10,812 bases of DNA, from positions 1-10,812 of the forward strand of contig JAHENW010000070.1 of the NCBI GenBank assembly GCA_018610025.1, read 5' to 3'. Both the position numbers and the translations under genes were made by a program. Every line of letters begins with the position of its first letter. The stretch's first letter is position 1. Below, piece by piece: positions 6,036 to 10,812 of the stretch. The notes beneath the pieces were generated by a model, which had not been told where the DNA came from, made no database searches, and worked only from the letters and a program-made list of their open reading frames with translations. Source of the DNA: Thermoplasmatota archaeon. GTDB taxonomy: Archaea > Thermoplasmatota > Thermoplasmata > Halarchaeoplasmatales > Halarchaeoplasmataceae.

Positions 6036-7294
6036 CGGCTTCCACTTCTCAGCTTGTAGTTCTTCCATAAGAACAATACCCTCTGCTTAATAGTCGGATG
6101 GGTGCCGTGTGAGTCTCGATGAGAGTCTATAGGTGCATCGAATAGAAAGCTTTTATCATCTCCCCGAATGTCCTGGACGAACCTTTTGGCCTCTTTTTTA
6201 TCCAGCTTGAAATCGCGGATATGGTCGTCGTACTGGAGCCAGTCGATCTTGTGCTTTTTAGTGGCCCTTGACAGTCTATCGAGGCCAAGTGAAGGGAGAT
6301 TGATCAGCGGGGCCCTCCATCCCTCCTCATCGGCCATATTTTCTATGGTCCTGTAGACCGTCTCCTTTATCCCCTGCTCCGTCATCTTATCCCTCTCGAG
6401 ATTCTGGTCTATTCTTTTCTGCAGCTCGGAGTAATCCCTGAGCGGGATGCTGTACTCCTTTTTCTTCTCCTTTATCGCCTCGTGGATCACCTGGATAGCC
6501 TCGTACCGCTGGCCCAGCTTAAGCATCAGGTTGAGTGCGCCCTCTACACCGGTGTACCTAAGGGCACTCCAATCGCAGAGATGTTCTTCGGCCCTGGATG
6601 ATTTCATTGGGGCGATGAAGAAGAAGGTATTGATCCACTGGAAGACGAAGATGGATATCACTATCTCGGTATAACTCTGGAATAATCCGTTGAAGGTGAT
6701 GATAGCCATCACGAGTAGGACCTCGACGATAAAGACGAATCTCATCATATGTGGATGACCGAACATGGGTCTGGTCCTCTTCAGCTTGAGATGATAAAGC
6801 TCGTGGGAGATGAGAGCCTTAAGCTCTTCCTCGTCCAACAGTCTCAGCCATGACTCATCCAGGCATATCAGGTTCCTCCAGAGAAGACCGAAGGCGTTTG
6901 GTACCGTGGAGTCCATGGTGCAGACCTGAACCTTTTCACCGCCGATATCCATTTCATCGGCGATCTTCTGTGTGTAGTTCTTTATCTTCCCCACGGTGAA
7001 CCCACCTATCCTTTCTTTATCTTCTCTCTTCTCCAGATTTCCCCACCGCATCTGGAGCAGGTCCAGCATCTTCCTGGCTAGTAAGGTCAGTACGATGAAT
7101 GAGATCAGGGTGTACAACAGCCAGTTTCGGAACAGGGGATGTGTGAAGGTAAGGTTCTCTATATCTATAATATTGTATATAGCCAGGAAGAGAAAAAAGA
7201 GGAATATAGAAGACAACAGCAAAAAGACCTTGTTCCTCCTCTTGACCCTCTTCCTGGCCACCTCTATCGTCGGTATATCGGGCTCTCCGAACAT
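6032..7294 (-). CDS. M48 family (HtpX-like) membrane zinc metalloprotease
   Basis: This 420-residue integral membrane protease is probably for quality control of membrane proteins. Two N-terminal membrane segments (about 22-42 and 56-73) lead into a cytoplasmic domain with zinc motif HELYH (164-168) after DEEELKALIS. Two more hydrophobic segments (184-204, 209-229) follow. The third ligand is E237 in SRAEEHLCD (233-241), matching the 'SRxxExxAD' motif of HtpX with Cys in place of Ala. The C-terminal THPTIKQR (398-405) is the conserved 'tHP...R' motif. All active-site features are present. It is longer than bacterial HtpX (about 290): a charged, helix-rich stretch of about 100 residues (roughly 270-370) is inserted before THP. 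It starts at ATG 7292-7294 with a TATA box about 30 nt upstream and no ribosome site. It lies 42 bp downstream of the symporter gene on the same strand. Confidence 0.9.
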   Translation of the reverse strand: MFGEPDIPTIEVARKRVKRRNKVFLLLSSIFLFFLFLAIYNIIDIENLTFTHPLFRNWLLYTLISFIVLTLLARKMLDLLQMRWGNLEKREDKERIGGFTVGKIKNYTQKIADEMDIGGEKVQVCTMDSTVPNAFGLLWRNLICLDESWLRLLDEEELKALISHELYHLKLKRTRPMFGHPHMMRFVFIVEVLLVMAIITFNGLFQSYTEIVISIFVFQWINTFFFIAPMKSSRAEEHLCDWSALRYTGVEGALNLMLKLGQRYEAIQVIHEAIKEKKKEYSIPLRDYSELQKRIDQNLERDKMTEQGIKETVYRTIENMADEEGWRAPLINLPSLGLDRLSRATKKHKIDWLQYDDHIRDFKLDKKEAKRFVQDIRGDDKSFLFDAPIDSHRDSHGTHPTIKQRVLFLWKNYKLRSGSR

Positions 7295-7318
7295 CGCCGT
7301 TGTATGTACGTTTTCAAT

Positions 7319-7328
7319 GATAAAATTA
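7319..7328 (-). promoter_or_regulatory. TATA box for the M48 protease gene, probably leaderless
   Basis: The minus strand reads TAATTTTATC, centred about 29 nt before the ATG at 7294, between the symporter stop and this start. There is no ribosome site. It implies that the protease can be transcribed separately from the transporter operon. Confidence 0.45.
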
Positions 7329-7336
7329 ACGCGGTC

Positions 7337-8746
7337 CTAGAAGCGTTTGAACAGGTGATGGGAGAAGAAGAGCACCGAGGAAGAGGCGGCTACGATGACC
7401 ATGGCCGGCAGGAAACCGAAGGACGGTATAACATTTATATGAAAGAGAACGACCATCAGCATCCCCGTTAAGATGGACAGGATGGAGGCACGATGATCTG
7501 CGTCCCAGTAGAGGACACCTACGGTCACTGGATATAGAACAGCCAGGCCCGTGAAGGCCCATGTCACTATGGTGAATATGGACGCCGGAGGGTCGTAGGC
7601 TATGGCCAGCCCGATGATGGCAAGAACGACTACCATCAGGTGACCGATCCCGTAGTCCCTTTCCCCTCCATCCGAGAAGAGGGGGTGATAGACATCCCGG
7701 GTGAACATGGAACTCATGGTCAACAACTGGCTGTCGGCGGTGGACATGAAAGCCGCGAAACCGCCAGACATTATGAGGGCCGAAAGCCACACCGGGCTGT
7801 AGCGCTCTAGCATCATCGGTAAGATACTGTCGGCCTCCTTACCTACCAAACCAGGTATAGCTCCTCTGCCCATGACACCGATCATGACCGGTAAAAGGAA
7901 GAGGAAAGCTATCACCAGGGGATATATCACGGTAGCCCTCTGAAGACCTTTTTCACTCTTCGAAACGAAGAAGCGCTGGAAGAGCTGTGGGAACATGGGA
8001 TCACAGAGAGACCACAGCACAGCATAGCTGAACCATATCTTCAGCGTGATACTCTGGGAGCGTATGAACAGCGCCGGCTCCACAGCTTTCGCCTGCTGAT
8101 GTGCCGCCCCCAGGCCTCCCAGGTTCACGGCGATTACCGCCACCGCTATCAACAGCAAGAAGATCATCATGAGTCCCTGCAGCACGTCTGTCCAAGCTAT
8201 GGTCCTCATGCCTCCTAGGAAGACATAGATGATGATGAAGACCGTCAGGAAGACCGCTCCGTAGAAATACGGTATGGTACCGCCGGTCAGGGCGCTCAGG
8301 ACGTATCCTGCGCTCATGGGCTGTACGGCCAGGTACGGTAAAGTGAAAACCACCATCACCCCCATGAAGAGGAGGCGCAGCGTATAACTCCCAGATTCCT
8401 TTCCTATGAGTTCCGGGGGCGTCACGTAGCCCTTCTTTTTCCCCAATTTCCACACCTTTCTCCCTATGATGTAAAAGGAGAGGGCCATGAAGGAGGTCCC
8501 AAAGGCCATGAGGCCGTAGAAAGCGTAGCCCATGTGATAGGCGGAACCCGCGAAGCCCAGGAAAGTGAAGGCGCTGAAGTTGGTGGCCGCAAGGGTGAAG
8601 AAAAGGACGAAAGTACCAACTTTTCTGTCGGCAAGGAAGTAGTCCTGGACCGTCTTCTTGGATATCTTGTATCCGTAGACCCCCAAGAAAAGAGTGATGG
8701 CCAGGTAAGAAGTTATTATCCCCAGGATGATGAAAGTGATCGTCAT
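7337..8746 (-). CDS. Sodium:solute symporter family (SSS) transporter
   Basis: The 469-residue polytopic membrane protein is mostly hydrophobic helices, consistent with the 13-helix SSS/LeuT fold. It would couple Na+ entry to uptake of an organic solute. Diagnostic motifs: the unwound first-core-helix region AATNFSAFTFLGFAG (53-67), the family signature GGMRTIAWTDVLQ (178-190) and the Na2-site motif AAFMSTADSQLL (331-342), with S335 and T336 as likely sodium ligands by analogy with vSGLT. The substrate cannot be read off; family members carry proline, pantothenate, sugars, acetate or others. The start is firm: GGAGGGAGG lies 4 nt upstream of the ATG and inside the end of the upstream small membrane gene, which overlaps by 4 bp (ATGA). 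Length is slightly below the common 480-520. The protease gene follows 42 bp downstream. Confidence 0.92.
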   Translation of the reverse strand: MTITFIILGIITSYLAITLFLGVYGYKISKKTVQDYFLADRKVGTFVLFFTLAATNFSAFTFLGFAGSAYHMGYAFYGLMAFGTSFMALSFYIIGRKVWKLGKKKGYVTPPELIGKESGSYTLRLLFMGVMVVFTLPYLAVQPMSAGYVLSALTGGTIPYFYGAVFLTVFIIIYVFLGGMRTIAWTDVLQGLMMIFLLLIAVAVIAVNLGGLGAAHQQAKAVEPALFIRSQSITLKIWFSYAVLWSLCDPMFPQLFQRFFVSKSEKGLQRATVIYPLVIAFLFLLPVMIGVMGRGAIPGLVGKEADSILPMMLERYSPVWLSALIMSGGFAAFMSTADSQLLTMSSMFTRDVYHPLFSDGGERDYGIGHLMVVVLAIIGLAIAYDPPASIFTIVTWAFTGLAVLYPVTVGVLYWDADHRASILSILTGMLMVVLFHINVIPSFGFLPAMVIVAASSSVLFFSHHLFKRF

Positions 8747-8961
8747 CGTTCCTCCCTCCAGTAGTATTTGACGAAGAGTGCGATAGTGATGGACAGACCG
8801 ATCTGAAGTATCATTATCCTGATGACCCAGAGGGGGATGGATTCAAAGAGAAGCACATCAGAAGACCACCACCAGAAGTCTATCGAGAGGGCGAAAAGTA
8901 CCGTGAATACTGCTATCCAGAACCATCTGTTCCGTCCCAGCCGTCTTTTGCTCTTTTCCAC
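8743..8961 (-). CDS. Small two-helix membrane protein, putative symporter small subunit
   Basis: Starting at GTG 8959-8961 the protein has 72 residues. This start has GAGGTG (8968-8973) at a 6-nt spacing; an alternative GTG at 8968-8970 would overlap that motif and is less likely. A basic N-terminus (EKSKRRLGRNR) precedes helix 1 (about 13-32, WFWIAVFTVLFALSIDFWWW). Helix 2 follows (about 44-65, PLWVIRIMILQIGLSITIALF) and then a charged end (KYYWREER). It is very Trp-rich (WFW, WWW). It overlaps the SSS gene by 4 bp. Several SSS transporters are encoded with small two-helix partners (for example YhdT/PanF, and the DUF3311- and DUF4212-type proteins), so a small subunit or assembly partner is the natural reading. 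I cannot assign it to one of those families by sequence. The gene is almost surely real because of the coupled overlap and ribosome site. Confidence 0.75.
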   Translation of the reverse strand: MEKSKRRLGRNRWFWIAVFTVLFALSIDFWWWSSDVLLFESIPLWVIRIMILQIGLSITIALFVKYYWREER

Positions 8962-8967
8962 GCTGAA

Positions 8968-8973
8968 CACCTC
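8968..8973 (-). promoter_or_regulatory. Shine-Dalgarno choosing GTG 8961 as start of the small membrane protein
   Basis: The minus strand reads GAGGTG, then TTCAGC, then GTG. The spacing of 6 nt is good for the GTG at 8961 and impossible for the one at 8970. Confidence 0.55.
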
Positions 8974-8976
8974 TGA

Positions 8977-9006
8977 CTGTTTCCTGGCTTGGACGGCTGG
9001 AAACAG
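8977..9006 (-). promoter_or_regulatory. Hairpin in the leader of the transporter operon
   Basis: On the minus strand CTGTTTCC (9006-8999) and GGAAACAG (8984-8977) form a perfect 8-bp stem with a 14-nt loop, ending 3 nt before the ribosome site at 8968-8973. A competing stem pairs an upstream TGTTTTCCTG with the same downstream arm (CAGGAAACA, one bulged base). This is the only long leader (about 55 nt) inferred in the window. A regulatory role is a guess. Confidence 0.35.
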
Positions 9007-9037
9007 GAAAACATTGCCGTATGGAGGACTGAAAAGA

Positions 9038-9050
9038 AATATAAAAATAT
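9038..9050 (-). promoter_or_regulatory. TATA box for the small-subunit/symporter operon
   Basis: The minus strand reads ATATTTTTATATT. A start about 25 nt downstream (near 9016-9020) gives a leader of about 55 nt that holds the hairpin and the ribosome site. It lies in the 150-bp gap to the divergent YjbQ gene. Confidence 0.45.
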
Positions 9051-9075
9051 TTTTCTTTACGGGTTACAGGAGCAT

Positions 9076-9088
9076 CTAAAGTTTTAAG
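9076..9088 (+). promoter_or_regulatory. TATA-like box for the YjbQ gene, probably leaderless
   Basis: CTAAAGTTTTAAG is centred about 29 nt before the ATG at 9112. The spacer is pyrimidine-rich with no ribosome site, which fits a leaderless mRNA. Confidence 0.4.
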
Positions 9089-9111
9089 TCCTCCCCTTTT
9101 ATCTTTCAAAC

Positions 9112-9531
9112 ATGACAGTGAAAGATAGACGGTTCAGTGTGAGTACGTCGAAGGGACTGGATATAAAGAATATCACCGACCAGGGGCAGGAGATAGTCGA
9201 TCAGAGCGGTGTGAAAGAAGGGATGGCCACCTTTTTTATCGCAGGCTCTACCGCCGCTATAACCACCATCGAGTACGAGTCGGGTCTGCAGCACGACATA
9301 GCCGAGGCACTAGACAGGCTCTTCCCCAAGGATATATACTACAAGCATCACGAGAAGTGGCACGACGGCAACGGGCATTCCCATATCCGGGCGTCGTTCA
9401 TCGGCCAGGATTTCACCGCCCCGATAACCAACGCTAAGCTGGAACTCGGTACCTGGCAACAGATAATACTGTGTGATATGGATGTCCCGTCTCGAGAAAG
9501 GGAGATAATAGTCAAGATATATGGAGAATGA
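9112..9531 (+). CDS. YjbQ / UPF0047 family protein
   Basis: The soluble protein has 139 residues, the usual family length, and matches UPF0047 (YjbQ) throughout. Motifs seen: GMATFFIAGSTAAITTIEYE (37-56), the histidine-rich core HHEKWHDGNGHSHIRAS (79-95), and the C-terminal LELGTWQQIILCDMD (110-124) with SRERE (127-131). The clustered H80, H89, H91 and nearby acidic residues are the conserved putative metal and active-site residues of the family. Known members show weak thiamine-phosphate-synthase activity in E. coli when overproduced, so the physiological role is unsettled. No thiamine genes are near. It starts at ATG 9112, probably leaderless, divergent from the transporter operon. Its TGA ends 1 bp before the stop of the convergent rfcS gene. 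Confidence 0.93.
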   Translation: MTVKDRRFSVSTSKGLDIKNITDQGQEIVDQSGVKEGMATFFIAGSTAAITTIEYESGLQHDIAEALDRLFPKDIYYKHHEKWHDGNGHSHIRASFIGQDFTAPITNAKLELGTWQQIILCDMDVPSREREIIVKIYGE

Positions 9532-9532
9532 T

Positions 9533-10474
9533 CTACTTGCCGAAATGGGCTAACAGGGACTCCAGTTGGATCCTCTCGTTGGAGCCCTCGACCATCCTGA
9601 ACTCGGCCTCGCCTATCCTGTCCACCAGCTTCATCCTCTTCTGGTTATCCATGGGTATGTTGTAGATCTCCCTGTGGATCTGCTTGATTATATCGTTCCC
9701 CGAGAGCCCGTACTCTATCAGTAGGTCGTCCAGCATGTCCCTAGCCTCCATGAACTCGCCATCGGCGGCCACCTTTATCATCTCTTTTATCTCCCCGGGT
9801 TTAGCGACGTTGGCCGACTGTATGACTATGTCTTCTGTTATCTGATCGGTGGTTGACCCCGATATCTGCAGCAGGTTGGTGGCCCTTCTGAGGTCGCCGT
9901 CGGAGACCCTGACGAGCATCTCCATAGCATCCTCTGTTATCTCCAAATCTTCACTTTCCGCTATGTGCTCTATCCACTTCCTCACGTGCTCCTTGTTCAA
10001 GTACCTGAAGCGGAAGACGGCACACCTGGACTGTATGGGGTCGATGATCTTGGAGGAGTAGTTGCAGGAAAGGATGAACCGACAGTTGTTGGAATACTTC
10101 TCCATGGTTCTTCTCAAAGCGGCCTGTGCCTCGGTGGTCAGCGAGTCCGCCTCGTCCATGAATATTATCTTGAATCCCTCGTGGCTGAGGGTGGTAGTTC
10201 TTGCGTACTCCTTTATCTTGTTCCTGATCACGTCTATACCCCTTTCGTCACTGGCATTGAGTTCGAAGAAATTGGCGTCCCAGTTGTCCTTGTAAAGTTC
10301 ATGTGAAAGCGCGATAGCACAGGTGGTCTTACCGGTACCCGCAGGACCGGCGAAGAGCATATGAGGCATACTCTCCTCCCTGACGTATGCATTGAGTCTC
10401 TCGACGACCTGGCCCTGTCCGTAGACCCTGTCCAAGGTCTTGGGCCTGTACTTCTCGGTCCATATCTTTTCCAT
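9533..10474 (-). CDS. rfcS: Replication factor C small subunit (clamp loader ATPase)
   Basis: The 313-residue AAA+ ATPase forms, with RfcL, the clamp loader that opens PCNA and places it on primer-template DNA in the replisome. Seen in order: the N-terminal WTEKYRPKTLDRVYGQ box (5-20), Walker A GPAGTGKT (43-50), LNASDERG (72-79), Walker B FMDEAD (105-110), the arginine-rich AALRRTMEKY (118-127), sensor 1 around SCN (136-138), and the SRC arginine-finger motif (149-151). The collar domain continues to the C-terminus (ESLLAHFGK). Length is close to the normal 315-330. No intein is present, although archaeal rfcS genes often carry one after Walker A. The TATA box lies about 33 nt upstream of ATG 10474. 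The gene is convergent with YjbQ (1 bp apart) and divergent from a 61-residue helical protein. rfcL is not visible in the window. Confidence 0.97.
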   Translation of the reverse strand: MEKIWTEKYRPKTLDRVYGQGQVVERLNAYVREESMPHMLFAGPAGTGKTTCAIALSHELYKDNWDANFFELNASDERGIDVIRNKIKEYARTTTLSHEGFKIIFMDEADSLTTEAQAALRRTMEKYSNNCRFILSCNYSSKIIDPIQSRCAVFRFRYLNKEHVRKWIEHIAESEDLEITEDAMEMLVRVSDGDLRRATNLLQISGSTTDQITEDIVIQSANVAKPGEIKEMIKVAADGEFMEARDMLDDLLIEYGLSGNDIIKQIHREIYNIPMDNQKRMKLVDRIGEAEFRMVEGSNERIQLESLLAHFGK

Positions 10475-10501
10475 ACTACCGATTTAAGGGAGTGGCTCAA
10501 T

Positions 10502-10512
10502 CATTATAATTC
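10502..10512 (-). promoter_or_regulatory. TATA box for rfcS
   Basis: The minus strand reads GAATTATAATG, preceded by a purine-rich AGTGGAAA that could serve as the TFB recognition element. Its centre is about 33 nt from the ATG, giving a leader of roughly 8 nt. Confidence 0.45.
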
Positions 10513-10550
10513 TTTCCACTTGATAAGGCTAAAATATAAAATAGTGGAAA
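10513..10550. repeat. 8-bp inverted repeat between rfcS and the 61-residue protein gene
   Basis: TTTCCACT (10513-10520) and AGTGGAAA (10543-10550) are perfect inverted copies 22 bp apart. The left copy sits directly upstream of the rfcS TATA box, and the right copy directly downstream of the TATA box of the plus-strand gene. This could be a shared operator or chance. Confidence 0.4.
10531..10542 (+). promoter_or_regulatory. TATA box for the 61-residue protein gene
   Basis: AAAATATAAAAT is centred about 35 nt before the ATG at 10571. A start near 10562 leaves a leader of about 9 nt, close to the GAGGT at 10557-10561, which may act as ribosome site with 9-nt spacing if transcription starts slightly earlier. 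Confidence 0.45.
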
Positions 10551-10570
10551 ACAATTGAGGTAGTGGTACA

Positions 10571-10756
10571 ATGGTGGAGCCCGAAGAGCTCGTGGAGAAA
10601 CATACTCGAGATGAATTAGACGAGATAGCCAAGGAAGAAGGGATCGAAAAACCGGAACAACTGCCCAGGAAACTGGCGGTGGCCAAGGAGATCGTGAATG
10701 CAAGGAAGAGGAAAGACTACGTCAAAAAACCGACCGGTTTATATATAAAGGACTGA
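10571..10756 (+). CDS. Small helical protein with a SAP/Rho-N-like motif, unrecognised
   Basis: The 61-residue protein is highly charged with no membrane segment. The N-terminal two thirds, TRDELDEIAKEEGIEKPEQLPRKLAVAKEIV (residues 12-42), read as two helices joined by a GI-turn, like small SAP/HeH/Rho-N nucleic-acid-binding motifs ('eLr.lAke.GI......K..l...i'). The C-terminus is basic (NARKRKDYVKKP) then GLYIKD. That combination suggests DNA or RNA binding, but the match is by eye and not to a named family. The start has GAGGT 9 nt upstream and a TATA box. It is divergent from rfcS across 96 bp. Codon use resembles the neighbours, and promoter, ribosome site and following gene spacing all support a real gene. 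Confidence 0.65.
   Translation: MVEPEELVEKHTRDELDEIAKEEGIEKPEQLPRKLAVAKEIVNARKRKDYVKKPTGLYIKD
10738..10750 (+). promoter_or_regulatory. TATA box inside the end of the 61-residue gene, for a downstream gene
   Basis: TTTATATATAAAG is a strong TATA-type sequence ending 6 bp before the end of the stop codon. Transcription would start near 10770, about 25 nt before the ATG at 10796. The overlap with the codons for L-Y-I-K means that it may be coincidental. Confidence 0.4.
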
Positions 10757-10795
10757 TTGGGTCCTCTATCAGGAAGACAGGAAATATCAGTGATA

Positions 10796-10812
10796 ATGGA
10801 TGCCAGGTTTTC
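10796..10812 (+). CDS. Possible start of a further gene (cut by window edge)
   Basis: An ATG at 10796 opens a frame (M-D-A-R-F) that stays open to the edge, preceded by a GTG at 10790 in the same frame and by the TATA box at 10738-10750. The ribosome site is weak. Only five codons are visible, so neither reality nor function can be judged. Confidence 0.3.

Noticed and set aside
7326..8453. Minus-strand frames of 150-154 codons in another phase inside the symporter gene
   Set aside because: The translations are rich in His, Arg, Gly and Pro with no domain pattern, as expected for a shifted frame of a hydrophobic gene on the same strand.
8968..8970. GTG at 8970 as start of the small membrane protein
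   Set aside because: It would overlap the ribosome site GAGGTG; the GTG at 8961 has the site at normal spacing.
10290..10345. Intein insertion at the Walker A site of rfcS
   Set aside because: Many archaeal rfcS genes carry inteins here, but GPAGTGKT runs directly into TCAIALSHEL and the protein is of normal length.
1..10812. tRNA, rRNA, transposon ends, attachment sites or a toxin-antitoxin or defence system
   Set aside because: I found no cloverleaf-like segment, conserved rRNA stretch, transposase, integrase, terminal inverted repeats or defence-type domains. Codon use and gene order look chromosomal.

Overview
The window reads as ordinary chromosomal DNA of an archaeon, most likely a mesophilic euryarchaeal or Thermoplasmatota-type lineage. 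The strongest marker is an intact archaeal replication factor C small subunit (RfcS). Supporting markers are an amphi-Trp domain protein, a BtpA-family protein, a NosD-like beta-helix surface protein with the archaeal 'GNYWSDY...DTDGDGIGD' tail, heavy AGG/AGA and ATA codon use, and AT-rich TATA-type boxes about 25-30 nt upstream of start codons, several of them apparently leaderless. The exact lineage cannot be fixed from sequence reading alone. I see no tRNA, rRNA, CRISPR array, transposase or integrase.

Layout. Bases 1-433 (-) are the start of a membrane-anchored secreted protein cut by the window edge. Bases 495-3689 (-) encode a roughly 1064-residue surface protein: signal segment, charged linker, long right-handed beta-helix, Ca-type Asp loops, Ig-like domains, one membrane anchor and an acidic cytoplasmic tail. 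Bases 3772-4065 (-) encode a small amphi-Trp protein. It is divergent from a + strand pair at 4143-5233, an ArsR-like winged-helix regulator overlapping by 4 bp a membrane-anchored DOMON/CBM9-like protein. A BtpA-family TIM-barrel gene follows (5259-6035, +).

Convergent to btpA is a minus-strand block: an M48 (HtpX-like) membrane protease (6032-7294), a sodium:solute symporter (7337-8746) and a tiny two-helix membrane protein overlapping the symporter by 4 bp (8743-8961). The small gene and symporter look like one translationally coupled transporter operon with a structured leader. Divergent from it is a YjbQ/UPF0047 gene (9112-9531, +), which ends 1 bp from the convergent rfcS (9533-10474, -). 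A 61-residue helical protein (10571-10756, +) is divergent from rfcS, and a probable further gene starts at 10796.

Functionally the window mixes housekeeping genes (clamp loading, membrane protein quality control, solute uptake) with cell-surface genes. I found no convincing undescribed multi-gene system. The points most worth a second look are the regulator/DOMON pair with its single shared TATA element, the paired small-subunit/symporter operon with two competing leader hairpins, the recently duplicated beta-helix coil, and the small protein sharing a 96-bp promoter region with rfcS.
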